Origin: UBA6912 sp041611095
Lineage (GTDB): Bacteria > Actinomycetota > Acidimicrobiia > Spongiisociales > UBA5794
DNA: 64,000 bases
Assembly: GCA_041611095.1 (NCBI GenBank)
Contig: JBFINP010000007.1
Span: 16,681-80,680, forward strand
Reading direction: 5' to 3'
Shown: positions 6,814-15,371 of the stretch, one piece after another
Position numbering within the stretch: the first letter of the stretch is position 1
Layout of the letters: the number at the start of each line of letters is the position of its first letter
Notes under the pieces: generated by a model
The model's input: the letters and a program-made list of their open reading frames with translations, nothing else
Database searches by the model: none
What the model was told of the DNA's origin: nothing
Position numbers and translations under genes: made by a program

Positions 6814-8127
6814 ATGGCGGACCGACTCTTCGGCACGGACGGCATCCGCGGCGTCGCCAACGAGGAACTCACGCCGCAGCTCGCCTTCGACCTCGCCCGC
6901 GCCACCGGTGAGGAGCTCGAGGGATACGTTCTCATCGGGCGAGACACGCGCCGGTCGGGACCCATGCTCTCGGCGGCACTCCAGGCCGGCTTCAACGCCG
7001 TGGGAATGGACACCGTAGACCTCGGGGTCATTCCGGTGGGTGGCGTCAGCCGCCTCACCAACGCCTCGGATGCGGCTCTCGGCGTCATGGTCAGCGCATC
7101 GCACAACCCGGCCCCGGACAACGGCATCAAGCTCATCGCCCACAGCGGCAACAAGCTGCCCGACTCCGTCGAGGATGCGATCGAGGCTCGCTACCGCCGA
7201 GGCGCTCCCTACCGGGCGCCGATCGGTGCCGCGATCGGCATGGCGCGAACGATGGACGACGCCATCGAGCGCTATCTCGATCTCCTCGGCGGCACCTCCA
7301 CCGGAGATCTCGGCGGTCTCCCCATCGTCCTCGATTGCGCCAACGGAGCAGCGCACCTCGCAGCACCGGCCCTGTTTCGCAGGCTCGGCGCCGAGGTCGA
7401 GGTGAGGGCGGCCGATCCCGACGGGCTGAACATCAACGACGGGTGCGGGGCTACCCATCCCGAGGCGCTGGCGCCCTTCGTCGCAGGACGGGTCGGGCTC
7501 TGCTTCGACGGCGACGCCGACCGTCTGATCGCCATCGATGAGGACGGTGTTCCGGCCAACGGCGACGTGATCATGGCGGTCCTCGCCCGCCATCTCAACG
7601 AGACGGGCCGGTTGCCCGGCGGCGAGATCGTGGCAACCGTGATGTCGAATCTCGGGTTCAAGCAGGCGATGCGCAGCATCGGCCTCGTCGTGCATGAGAC
7701 CCAGGTCGGCGACCGCTACGTGCTCGAGGAGATGCTGCGAACCGGGGCGGCGTTGGGTGGTGAGCAGTCGGGTCACATCGTCCTCGAAGATCGCATGAGC
7801 GGCGACGGCCTTCGGACGGCACTGCGCCTGCTCGAGGTCATGGTGACCACCGGCGCGGAGTTGCGGGAGCTGCGGCGAGTGATGACGGAGTTTCCCCAGG
7901 TGCTCCAAAACGTGCTCGTGGCGGACAAGTCACAGCTCGCCGGCGCCGACCAGGTTTGGTCGGCCGTTGCCGATGCGGAGGCCTCCCTCGGTGAGGATGG
8001 GCGCATCCTCGTGCGGGCATCGGGCACGGAGCCCCTCGTCCGCGTGATGGTCGAGGCACCGTCCGCTCGCGTCGCCGAGGACCTCGCCAACTCGTTGAGC
8101 GCCGTCGTCTCCGCCGCACTCGCCTGA
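6814..8127 (+). CDS. glmM: Phosphoglucosamine mutase
   Basis: GlmM interconverts glucosamine-6-phosphate and glucosamine-1-phosphate on the way to UDP-GlcNAc for peptidoglycan. The 437-residue protein begins MADRLFGTDGIRGVAN. It has the phosphoserine loop VSASHNPAPDNGIK (catalytic serine S96), the metal loop DGDADR at residues 232-237, and the sugar-binding GEQSG motif. The RASGTEPLVRVMVE phosphate-binding loop is near the C-terminus. Length is normal. It lies 19 bases after rpsI, probably in the same operon, and directly before glmS, whose product makes its substrate. Confidence 0.97.
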   Translation: MADRLFGTDGIRGVANEELTPQLAFDLARATGEELEGYVLIGRDTRRSGPMLSAALQAGFNAVGMDTVDLGVIPVGGVSRLTNASDAALGVMVSASHNPAPDNGIKLIAHSGNKLPDSVEDAIEARYRRGAPYRAPIGAAIGMARTMDDAIERYLDLLGGTSTGDLGGLPIVLDCANGAAHLAAPALFRRLGAEVEVRAADPDGLNINDGCGATHPEALAPFVAGRVGLCFDGDADRLIAIDEDGVPANGDVIMAVLARHLNETGRLPGGEIVATVMSNLGFKQAMRSIGLVVHETQVGDRYVLEEMLRTGAALGGEQSGHIVLEDRMSGDGLRTALRLLEVMVTTGAELRELRRVMTEFPQVLQNVLVADKSQLAGADQVWSAVADAEASLGEDGRILVRASGTEPLVRVMVEAPSARVAEDLANSLSAVVSAALA

Positions 8128-8224
8128 GTACGGCGGGCTGGGTCATTCGGCCCATGGCACAGCTCCGCACCACGCCTAAGCTGGCCCCGACAATCGATAT
8201 AGACCGATCGGAGCATGTCTCCAA
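8128..8224 (+). promoter_or_regulatory. Spacer with likely glmS promoter
   Basis: This 97-base stretch separates glmM from the ribozyme cleavage site. A TATAGA -10-like box lies at 8198-8203, about 21 bases before the cleavage position, but no good -35 box is visible. A weak GGGC/GCCC hairpin (about 8134-8152) may end some glmM transcripts. A separate transcript start for glmS is an inference. Confidence 0.35.
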
Positions 8225-8372
8225 GCGCCTGTCCTCACCAACTGGTGAGGCTACGAGGAAGAGGGATCATCGAGTAGTCGGCGGGTGCCCTCTCGGCCGC
8301 CCACGGTCGTGACGAACGGGAGAAAGCCCGGGGGTGACCCCGGGAACAAAGCCCGAGTCGGCGTGGGAGCGA
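8225..8372 (+). ncRNA. glmS ribozyme: glmS self-cleaving ribozyme (riboswitch)
   Basis: The stretch matches the glmS ribozyme in order and sequence. AAGCGCC carries the cleavage site between A8224 and G8225. The P1 hairpin is CCTCACC/GGTGAGG (8232-8250), then come ACGAGG, AGAGGG, and ATCATCGAG. The signature TCGGCGGGTG (8278-8287) is next, then CCCTCT closing P2, and a P3/P4 region with CCCGGGGGTGACCCCGGG and AACAAAGCCC. In this family glucosamine-6-phosphate acts as a cofactor that cleaves the mRNA and lowers glmS expression. It sits 55-200 bases upstream of the glmS start, as in Bacillota. The 3' boundary is approximate. Confidence 0.88.
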
Positions 8373-8426
8373 ACCGCACGTTCGCTGTCTGCGCTCCGGT
8401 TCCCACCACAGGAGGTTTGCGCGCGC

Positions 8427-10250
8427 ATGTGCGGAATCATGGGCTACGTTGGCCCGCGGCAGGCGGCCCCCCTCATCCTCGACGGCCTGCGCCGGCTCGA
8501 ATACCGCGGGTACGACTCCGCCGGGATCGCCGTCGCCAATGGTGACATCCACGTCCGTAAGGCGGAGGGGAAGATCGCCCGGCTCGGTGAGCTCCTCGAC
8601 GACGACCCGTTGACCGGAACCGTCGGAATCGGGCACACCCGCTGGGCCACCCACGGCAGGCCAAGTGACCTCAACGCCCATCCCCACCGTGATCCGTCCG
8701 GGCGGTTCGTCGTGGTCCACAACGGGATCATCGAGAACTTCCACGAGCTCCGGGAGCGCCTGAGCGGCGCCGGGCACGCGTTCGAGTCGGAGACCGACAC
8801 AGAGATCCTCGCCCACCTCGTCGCCGAGGAATACGAAGGCGACCTCGTGGCGGCGGTGCGCCGAGCGGTGTCGCACGCCGACGGCGCCTACGCCCTCGTG
8901 GTCATGGCCGCCGCCGAGCCCGGACGAATCGTTGCAGTACGGCGGGTGAGCCCGCTCGTGGTGGGCCTCGGCGACGGCGAGACCTTCCTCGCCTCGGACA
9001 TACCTGCGGTCCTGCAACACACGCGTGACTTCCTCATCGTCGAGGACGGCGAGCTGGTGGTCGTCGATGCCGAGGGGGCAACGATCGAGCGCATCGACGG
9101 CGGGACGGTCGACCGCGCCGTCCTTCACGTCGACTGGGATGCGGAGCAGGCCGAGAAGGGCGGCTACGAGCACTTCATGGCGAAGGAGATCCACGAGCAG
9201 CCGGCCGTGGTGACCGAGACCGTCGCCGGACGCCTCGACGGAGAGGGCGACGTCTTCCTCGAGGACGTCCACTTCGACGACCAATTCGCCCGCGAAGTGG
9301 AACGGCTGTGGATCACCGCGTGCGGTACGGCCCTCCACGCCGGTCTCGTGGGTCGCGAGATCTTCCAGCGTGTGCTGCGCATCCCGACATCCGTGGAGTA
9401 CGCCCACGAGATGCGGTACGCAGACCCACTCGTCGCCGCACCGAGCCTGGCGATCGCGATCAGCCAGTCCGGCGAGACCGCTGATACGCTCGCCGCCGCC
9501 CGGCTGGCGCGCGAGCGGGGCGCACGCCTTCTGGCGCTCACCAACGTCGTCGGTTCGACGCTGAGCCGGGAAGCGGATGACGTCCTGTACACGCGGGCGG
9601 GGCCGGAGATCTCTGTGGCCTCCACGAAGGCCTACCTGGCGATGCTCATCGGTCAGTACCTCCTCGCCCTTCGCATCGGAAGGGTGCGGGGCGTCGTCGA
9701 CGCCGACCTCGCCCAGCGGGTCGCTCATGGGCTCCACCTGCTTCCGGGCCAGCTCGAGGCGGTCCTCGAGGCCGAGAATCGGGCCGCCAAGGCCGCGCAA
9801 CGGATCGCAGAGGCGCAGGACGTCTACTTCATCGGGCGTGGTCTCGACTATGCCGTGGCGATGGAGGGCTCGCTGAAGCTCAAGGAGATCAGCTATTTGC
9901 ACTCCGAGGCGATGCCCGCCGGCGAGCTCAAGCACGGCACGCTGGCCCTCGTCACCGAGGGGACGCCCGTCATCGTCGTGCTGACCCAGGGCAGGGTGTA
10001 CGACAAGACGATGTCTGCGGTCCAAGAGGTCAAGGCGAGGGGAGCGACGGTCCTTGCCGTGGCGTACGACGACGATGAAACGATCTCCCGCTTCGCCGAT
10101 GAGGTGTTGCGAATCCCGAGGACGGACGATCTGCTCAGCCCTGCGGCGGCTATCGTGCCCCTCCAGCTGCTGGCCTATCACGTGGCCAGGCTTCGGGGAC
10201 ACGACATCGACCAGCCCCGGAACCTCGCCAAGTCGGTGACCGTGGAGTGA
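8427..10250 (+). CDS. glmS: Glutamine--fructose-6-phosphate aminotransferase (isomerising)
   Basis: GlmS makes glucosamine-6-phosphate from fructose-6-phosphate and glutamine, the committed step of amino-sugar synthesis. The 607-residue protein starts MCGIMGYVG, with the nucleophilic cysteine at position 2 exposed after Met removal. It has the glutaminase domain (RRLEYRGYDSAG, GHTRWATHG) up to about residue 240. Two SIS sugar-isomerase domains follow (SQSGETADTL, EGSLKLKEISYLHSEA), and the C-terminal signature is PRNLAKSVTVE. The ATG at 8427 has AGGAGG at 8410-8415; frames extending upstream run through the ribozyme and are not coding. It is controlled by the ribozyme upstream. Confidence 0.97.
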   Translation: MCGIMGYVGPRQAAPLILDGLRRLEYRGYDSAGIAVANGDIHVRKAEGKIARLGELLDDDPLTGTVGIGHTRWATHGRPSDLNAHPHRDPSGRFVVVHNGIIENFHELRERLSGAGHAFESETDTEILAHLVAEEYEGDLVAAVRRAVSHADGAYALVVMAAAEPGRIVAVRRVSPLVVGLGDGETFLASDIPAVLQHTRDFLIVEDGELVVVDAEGATIERIDGGTVDRAVLHVDWDAEQAEKGGYEHFMAKEIHEQPAVVTETVAGRLDGEGDVFLEDVHFDDQFAREVERLWITACGTALHAGLVGREIFQRVLRIPTSVEYAHEMRYADPLVAAPSLAIAISQSGETADTLAAARLARERGARLLALTNVVGSTLSREADDVLYTRAGPEISVASTKAYLAMLIGQYLLALRIGRVRGVVDADLAQRVAHGLHLLPGQLEAVLEAENRAAKAAQRIAEAQDVYFIGRGLDYAVAMEGSLKLKEISYLHSEAMPAGELKHGTLALVTEGTPVIVVLTQGRVYDKTMSAVQEVKARGATVLAVAYDDDETISRFADEVLRIPRTDDLLSPAAAIVPLQLLAYHVARLRGHDIDQPRNLAKSVTVE

Positions 10251-10283
10251 GCCGGACCGTCGAGCCCGACACCTGGGATCGGG

Positions 10284-10320
10284 CCGGGGAGCCGCTGGTG
10301 CGAAGCGGGTGGCTCCCCGG
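10284..10320 (+). terminator. Hairpin after glmS
   Basis: CCGGGGAGCC (10284-10293) pairs perfectly with GGCTCCCCGG (10311-10320) around a 17-base loop. There is no T-tract, so it may act as a Rho-assisted or structural terminator. Confidence 0.5.
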
Positions 10321-10356
10321 TGGGAGCTGGAGAGCCGAGATACGCAGTTGACCGCC

Positions 10357-10370
10357 TGTAAACGGTTACA
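10357..10370. promoter_or_regulatory. Operator-like inverted repeat upstream of the stress protein gene
   Basis: TGTAA (10357-10361) and TTACA (10366-10370) are inverted around ACGG. A TTGACC box lies at 10348-10353 and TACACT at 10367-10372, but their spacing (13 bases) is too short for a standard promoter. No regulator is identified. Confidence 0.3.
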
Positions 10371-10466
10371 CTGGCGTTCACGCAATCGGGCCCTCGATCA
10401 GGAACCGAGGACCCGAACACCGGCGTCTCATCCGAGATGTCATTCTCTGCCCATCAAGGAGTCGAC

Positions 10467-10898
10467 ATGACTCATCCGAATCACACACTCGTCGTACTCG
10501 ATCCGTCATCCAACTGGGGTGAGGTTGCGCTCGACGATGCCATGAGCTCCGGCGACGACGCCGTCGTCACGCTGTTCACCGTGCTGAGCGGCCCGGCGGC
10601 CTTCGCTCTCGCCGAGTACGCGGCCGATGCCGGCGTTTCCATCGGCGAAGCCGGCGACGTCTACCTCGAGCAGGTGGGAGAGCGAGTCGCGTCTCGCGGC
10701 ACCACCGTCGCCGGCGAGATCACCGCCGACGGCGACGTCGCCGCAGCGATCGCGACGGCCGCCACCGAGGCGGGAGCCGCTTTGGTCGCCATCCCCGCCG
10801 GCAACCGGATCGTCGACGAGCACCACCTCGGCGAGGTCCTGGCAGCGGCCGGCATTGCGCTGCGGATCGTCCCCGTCGGAAGCATGTCCGCCGCCTGA
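10467..10898 (+). CDS. Small universal-stress-protein-like protein
   Basis: The 143-residue product begins MTHPNHTLVVLDPSSNW and has an alternating alpha/beta pattern with two strand-like blocks (AVVTLFTVLSG and AALVAIPAGNRI). This fits a UspA-like fold, although the usual glycine-rich nucleotide loop is not clear, so the assignment is weak. The ATG at 10467 has AAGGAG eight bases upstream. It stands alone between the glmS hairpin and the uracil glycosylase gene, which starts nine bases after its stop. Confidence 0.5.
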   Translation: MTHPNHTLVVLDPSSNWGEVALDDAMSSGDDAVVTLFTVLSGPAAFALAEYAADAGVSIGEAGDVYLEQVGERVASRGTTVAGEITADGDVAAAIATAATEAGAALVAIPAGNRIVDEHHLGEVLAAAGIALRIVPVGSMSAA

Positions 10899-10907
10899 CG
10901 GAGCCGA

Positions 10908-11471
10908 GTGGGCTTCACACGCCAAGAGCTGGAGTCGTTTCGGGACGCCTCGGTGCCCGACCTCGTCGGGCCCGGGGTGCGCCTGCTCTTCGTCGGCATC
11001 AATCCCGGGCTGTGGACTGCGGCGACGCAGACGCACTTCGCACACCCCGGCAACCGCTTCTACCCGGCACTCGAGCGCGCCGGGATCATCGAGCGCACCA
11101 TCGACCGCAAGGGCGGCTTCACCGACGAGGACCGGCGGCACCTGATCGCCCGCGGCGTCGGCATCACCAATCTCGTCAACCGGGCGACGGTACGCGCCGG
11201 GGAGTTGAGCCGCACCGAGCTGCGCGACGGTGCCGACCGGCTGCGCCGCTTCGTGGCGATGGCCCGCCCCGCGGTCGTGGCGATTGCCGGGATCACCGCC
11301 TATCGCACGGCCTTCGGGCTACCCAAGGCGAAGAGCGGCCCGCAGCCGGACGGCATCGCAGGAGCGGAGCTGTGGGTCGTGCCGAATCCGAGCGGTCTCA
11401 ACGCCCACGAGACGATCGAGACCCTCGCCGACTGGTACCGCAGAGTGGGGGAGCGAGCCGGCGTCGTTTGA
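10908..11471 (+). CDS. mug: Mismatch-specific uracil/thymine DNA glycosylase (MUG family)
   Basis: MUG enzymes remove uracil and ethenocytosine from mismatches with G. The 187-residue protein has the active-site motif GINPG at residues 30-34, the THFAHPGNRFYP segment at 42-53, and the second motif NPSGLNAH at 160-167. All are hallmarks of the MUG/TDG branch. It starts with GTG. It is the first of two uracil-DNA glycosylases in this window; the family 4 enzyme lies 4 kb downstream. Confidence 0.88.
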   Translation: MGFTRQELESFRDASVPDLVGPGVRLLFVGINPGLWTAATQTHFAHPGNRFYPALERAGIIERTIDRKGGFTDEDRRHLIARGVGITNLVNRATVRAGELSRTELRDGADRLRRFVAMARPAVVAIAGITAYRTAFGLPKAKSGPQPDGIAGAELWVVPNPSGLNAHETIETLADWYRRVGERAGVV

Positions 11472-11521
11472 CAGCCGTGGTCCGTGGAGCCGATCGGTGC
11501 CGTCGGGCTACTGTCCGTGCC

Positions 11522-11899
11522 GTGGAGATCATCGGGCTCGGTGTCGACCTCGCAGAGATCGACCGCGTACGCCATCTGCTTCGCAACTACGGCGATCGCT
11601 TCAAGGACCGCTGCTTCACGGACCACGAATGGGCCTATGCCCACCGCTACGTCGATCCCTCCGCCCGCCTCGCCGCCAGATTCGCCGGCAAGGAGGCGGT
11701 GATGAAGAGCTTGGGTGCCGGCTGGCGCCGCATCCACTGGAAGGACGTGGAGATCACGGGTGGAGGAGCTCCGCAAGTCAACCTCTCCGGAACGGCGCAG
11801 CGCCGGGCCGACATGATCGGGGTGACCAAGGTGCTCGTGACCATCACCCACACCGGCGACCGCGCGCTCGTCTTTGCCATGTCGCTCGGGGACGGGTGA
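11522..11899 (+). CDS. acpS: Holo-[acyl-carrier-protein] synthase
   Basis: AcpS transfers 4'-phosphopantetheine from CoA to acyl carrier protein. The 125-residue product has IIGLGVDLAEIDR (Mg-binding D9) and RFAGKEAVMKSLG (E58), the two signatures of the family, and ends with a typical VTITHTGDRALVFAM strand. The GTG at 11522 lies seven bases after a TACTGT -10 box (11509-11514) and has no Shine-Dalgarno. This suggests a leaderless transcript. It begins the cluster acpS-nnr-alr, an order found in many bacteria. Confidence 0.93.
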   Translation: MEIIGLGVDLAEIDRVRHLLRNYGDRFKDRCFTDHEWAYAHRYVDPSARLAARFAGKEAVMKSLGAGWRRIHWKDVEITGGGAPQVNLSGTAQRRADMIGVTKVLVTITHTGDRALVFAMSLGDG

Positions 11900-11950
11900 G
11901 GTGGCGGGCGGCTCGGTAGCATCCGGCGCCATGGCGACCGCACACCCCCT

Positions 11951-13366
11951 ATGAGACCCGTCATCAGCCCCGCAGAGCTCTCCCGGCTCGATGCCGAGGC
12001 CGCCGACCGCATCGACGACCTCATGGATCGGGCCGGGTACGGCGTGGCGCTCGCCGCCGTCGAGATGGGCGCCGCCTACGGCAAGCGAGTGCTCGTGCTC
12101 GCCGGCAAGGGCAACAACGGAGGCGACGGCTTCGTGGCGGCTCGGTATCTGAGACGGCGCGGGATCACGGTCGGTGTCCTCGCCCTCGGTGCACCGGCGG
12201 CGGGAAGCGCCGCCGAGCGGGCGTGGCGAGCAGCAGAGGCCGAGGGCATCACGATCGCGTCGTGGTCATCCGAGCCCCAACCGGCAGACCTGATCATCGA
12301 TGCGCTGTTCGGCGCCGGCTTCTCGGGGACCATCCCACCGGAGGTCGAGCCGTGGCTGAGCCACCCGGCGCCGGTGCTCGCCGTCGATCTCCCCACCGGT
12401 CTCGACGGGACGACCGGCCACGTCGCCGGATCGGCGTTCCGTGCCATGCGGACGGTCACCTTCCACGCGCTCAAGCCGGGACACGTCCTCGGCCATGGAC
12501 CGGACCTCTGTGGTCGGATCACGGTCGTCGACATCGGCCTGGAGGGTGGAACCCCGGAGTTCTTCGTCTGCGAGGCCCCCGATGCGCCGCGCCCCCGGCG
12601 GGAACGCACCGCACACAAGTGGTCCGCAGGCTCGGTGGTCGTGGTCGGCGGCTCGCCTGGCATGACCGGAGCACCGCTCCTGACGGCGGAGGCGGCGCTG
12701 CGCGCCGGCGCAGGTGCGGTGACCCTCATGTGTCCCGCCAAGTTGCAGCCGATCTACGCGGCGCAGTCGCCCGGCTTGCTCACCAGGGGTATCGGGACCG
12801 AGTCGCGGTTCTCGGCCACCAACGTCGACGAGGTGCTCGGCGCCGCCGGCCGGTTCGACGTGATGGTCGTCGGGCCCGGCCTCGGCACCGATGTCGGCGG
12901 CTTCGCCACGCAGCTCGTTCTGCGATGGCCCGGCAAGTTGCTGGTGGATGCGGACGGGCTCAACGATCTCCAGGATCTCGGCGCGGTCACCGCACGCCAG
13001 TCGCCGGCGATCCTCACGCCCCACGCCGGTGAGTTCGGGCGGCTCACCGGCGACGTCCCTGGCTACCCGGCCGCGGTGACGGCTGCGGAGAAGACCCGCA
13101 AGATCATGCTGCTCAAGGGCAATCCGACGTTCGTGATCGGCAAGCAGCGATGGGTGGTCACGACCGGAGGTCCGGAGCTCGCCACCATCGGCACCGGGGA
13201 TGTGCTCGGCGGGTTCATCGCCGCCCTATGGGCACGCGGACTCGAAGCCGAGGTCGCCGCGCGATCCGGGGCCTACTGGCACGGTGTCGCCGGCGCCGAC
13301 ATCGCTCGCAGCGGCACCGTGACGGCGGCTCGTCTCGTTGGGGCGGTCGGGAGGTACGCCTGGTGA
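11951..13366 (+). CDS. nnr: Bifunctional NAD(P)H-hydrate epimerase / ADP-dependent dehydratase
   Basis: This enzyme repairs hydrated NADH and NADPH. The N-terminal half is the epimerase, with GKGNNGGDGFVAARYL at residues 52-67. The C-terminal half is the ADP-dependent dehydratase, with VVVVGGSPGMTGAP, TPHAGEFGRLTGD and GTGDVLGGFIAAL. Its 471 residues fit the fused form. The ATG at 11951 begins MRPVISPAEL, close to relatives. Its stop overlaps the alr GTG by four bases, so the two are coupled. Confidence 0.95.
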   Translation: MRPVISPAELSRLDAEAADRIDDLMDRAGYGVALAAVEMGAAYGKRVLVLAGKGNNGGDGFVAARYLRRRGITVGVLALGAPAAGSAAERAWRAAEAEGITIASWSSEPQPADLIIDALFGAGFSGTIPPEVEPWLSHPAPVLAVDLPTGLDGTTGHVAGSAFRAMRTVTFHALKPGHVLGHGPDLCGRITVVDIGLEGGTPEFFVCEAPDAPRPRRERTAHKWSAGSVVVVGGSPGMTGAPLLTAEAALRAGAGAVTLMCPAKLQPIYAAQSPGLLTRGIGTESRFSATNVDEVLGAAGRFDVMVVGPGLGTDVGGFATQLVLRWPGKLLVDADGLNDLQDLGAVTARQSPAILTPHAGEFGRLTGDVPGYPAAVTAAEKTRKIMLLKGNPTFVIGKQRWVVTTGGPELATIGTGDVLGGFIAALWARGLEAEVAARSGAYWHGVAGADIARSGTVTAARLVGAVGRYAW

Positions 13367-14472
13367 GACCCACATGGGTCGAAGTTGATCTCGACGCGAT
13401 CCGGCACAACGTTGCAGCCATCCGCTCAACGATCGGCCCGGTGCGACTCTGCGCCGTCGTCAAGGCCGACGGTTACGGCCACGGCGACGTCCCGATCGCC
13501 GAGACCGTGCTCGACGCGGGTGCAGATCAGCTGGCGGTGGCGCTCGTCGAAGAGGGCATCAGGCTGCGGGACGCCGGGATTCGTGCCCCCATCCTCGTTC
13601 TCTCGGAGCCGCCGGTCGGGGACGTGGATGCGCTGGTGCGGTGGCGGCTCACCCCGACCGTGTACACCGCCCGCCTACTCGACCGCCTGTCCGAGCTGGC
13701 CGCTGCCGACCCCGTTGCGGTCCATGTCAAGGTGGACACGGGGATGCATCGAGTCGGCGCCGATCTCGACGACGCCGTGGCGCTGGCCACCCGGATCCAC
13801 ACCGACCCAACTCTTGAACTGGGCGGCATGTGGACCCACTTTGCGGTCGCCGATGAAGACCCGGAGTTCACGGCGATCCAGATCCAACGATTCGAAGGGG
13901 TGCTCGAGCGGCTGCGGGCCGCCGGTATCGAGTCCGGTGTCCGCCATGCCGGCAACACCGCCGGTGCTCTGGCGTTTCCGGAGGCCCGCTACGACATGGT
14001 CCGTGTGGGACTCGGCCTGTATGGCATGCACCCTGCGCCCGGCATCGGCGCCGACGTGGATCTGCATCCGGCGATGCGAGTCGTGTCGCACGTCGCCCAT
14101 CTTCGATCGCACCCAGCCGGCACTCGCCCCTCCTACGGACGGCGACGCCCTCTGCCGGAAGCAGGCTTCGTGGCGACCATACCCGTCGGCTACGCCGATG
14201 GCGTGGCGAGGCGGCTGTCCGCAGTGGGTGGCGAAGTACTGATCGGGGGTGAGCGCTACCCATTCGCCGGAACGGTCACGATGGACCAGGTGGTGGTCGA
14301 CGTCGGCGCCGCCGACATCACCTTGGGCGACGAGGTCGTCCTTTTGGGAAGGCAAGCCGGCGGGGCCGTGCCTGCCGAGGAGTGGGCCGAGCGGCTCGAC
14401 ACGATCAACTACGAGATCGTCTGCCGTTTCGGGGCGAGGATGCCCCGCCGCTACCTAGGGGTGGTCGCATGA
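13363..14472 (+). CDS. alr: Alanine racemase
   Basis: Alr makes D-alanine for peptidoglycan, using pyridoxal phosphate. The 369-residue protein has the PLP lysine K34 in VVKADGYGHG and the catalytic tyrosine Y277 in VGYADGVAR. It also has the MDQVVVDVG block near the C-terminus. It starts with GTG, overlapping nnr by four bases, and overlaps the next gene by four bases (ATGA). The acpS-nnr-alr-tsa order is common in actinobacteria and Bacillota. Confidence 0.96.
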   Translation: MRPTWVEVDLDAIRHNVAAIRSTIGPVRLCAVVKADGYGHGDVPIAETVLDAGADQLAVALVEEGIRLRDAGIRAPILVLSEPPVGDVDALVRWRLTPTVYTARLLDRLSELAAADPVAVHVKVDTGMHRVGADLDDAVALATRIHTDPTLELGGMWTHFAVADEDPEFTAIQIQRFEGVLERLRAAGIESGVRHAGNTAGALAFPEARYDMVRVGLGLYGMHPAPGIGADVDLHPAMRVVSHVAHLRSHPAGTRPSYGRRRPLPEAGFVATIPVGYADGVARRLSAVGGEVLIGGERYPFAGTVTMDQVVVDVGAADITLGDEVVLLGRQAGGAVPAEEWAERLDTINYEIVCRFGARMPRRYLGVVA

Positions 14473-15371
14473 TCGCGGGCGGCACCCTCACCTCGATCCC
14501 CGGGATCGAGGTCGGGCACTGGTCACACGAGGAAGCCCGCACGGGAGTCACCGTCACCACCTTCCCCGAGCCCAATGTCGCCGCCGTCGAGGTCCGCGGC
14601 GGAGCACCGGGCACGCGAGAGACCGCCCTGCTAGGCCCGGCGATGCGGATCCAGATGATCCAGGCGATCGTCCTCTCCGGGGGTTCCGCCTTCGGCCTTG
14701 CGGCCGCCGACGGAGTGGTCGCTCGACTCGAGGGCGATGGCCGCGGCCACGTGACGTCCGTAGCCCGGGTTCCGATCGTCCCGGCCGCGATCCTCTACGA
14801 CCTGGGTGTCGGGGACGCGTCGGTCCGACCCGGACCGTCCGAGGGCGCCGCGGCCTACGACGCCCGAAGCGCCGATCCCGTGCCGAGTGGGGCCGTGGGA
14901 GCCGGGACCGGAGCCAGCGTCGGCGTCTGGCGCGGCTTCGACCATGCGAAGCGAGGGGGCCTGGGCTCGACGGCGGTCTCCGCCGGAGCTGCGACTGTTG
15001 GGGCCCTCGTCGTCGTGAACGCCGCCGGCGACGCCTTCACACTCGAGGGTGAGCCCCTCACCGGTGGACCGCCCGTGCCCGGTCCACCCGGGATCCCCCT
15101 CACCGCTGTCGAGCAGACCACGCTCGTCGTCCTCGCCACCGATGCTGCGCTCACCAGGCCCGAGCTCATGCGGATCATCGTCAGAGCCCACGACGCGATA
15201 GGCGTCTGCATTCGCCCGGCCCACACCGGCTACGACGGGGACATCGTGTTCGCGGTCTCCTGCGGCGAGGTTGCGGGAATCTCGGTCGAGGACCTCGGCG
15301 AGGCTGCCTTCGCGGCGACGGGTCGAGCCATCGAGCTGGGCGTGAGAATGAGTGCTGAGGCTGCTGCATGA
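14469..15371 (+). CDS. P1 family peptidase (S58, DmpA/endopeptidase-like)
   Basis: Members of peptidase family S58 cleave themselves before a serine or threonine to form an N-terminal nucleophile, and act as aminopeptidases or beta-aminopeptidases. The 300-residue protein shows the N-terminal IPGIEVGHWS block, LSGGSAFGLAAADGV at 69-83, and the self-cleavage region GGLGST at 163-168. Its true substrate is not known. It overlaps alr and the following udg4 by four bases each, so it is part of the same operon. Confidence 0.85.
   Translation: MIAGGTLTSIPGIEVGHWSHEEARTGVTVTTFPEPNVAAVEVRGGAPGTRETALLGPAMRIQMIQAIVLSGGSAFGLAAADGVVARLEGDGRGHVTSVARVPIVPAAILYDLGVGDASVRPGPSEGAAAYDARSADPVPSGAVGAGTGASVGVWRGFDHAKRGGLGSTAVSAGAATVGALVVVNAAGDAFTLEGEPLTGGPPVPGPPGIPLTAVEQTTLVVLATDAALTRPELMRIIVRAHDAIGVCIRPAHTGYDGDIVFAVSCGEVAGISVEDLGEAAFAATGRAIELGVRMSAEAAA

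Noticed and set aside
8235..10385. Very long open frame on the minus strand opposite glmS
   Set aside because: It mirrors the codon pattern of glmS in high-GC DNA and its translation has no recognisable domain. The plus strand encodes a complete conserved enzyme and ribozyme.
14469..15371. ArgJ-like ornithine acetyltransferase
   Set aside because: The LSGGSAFGLAAADGV and GGLGST motifs match the S58/P1 peptidase family, and no arginine genes are nearby.
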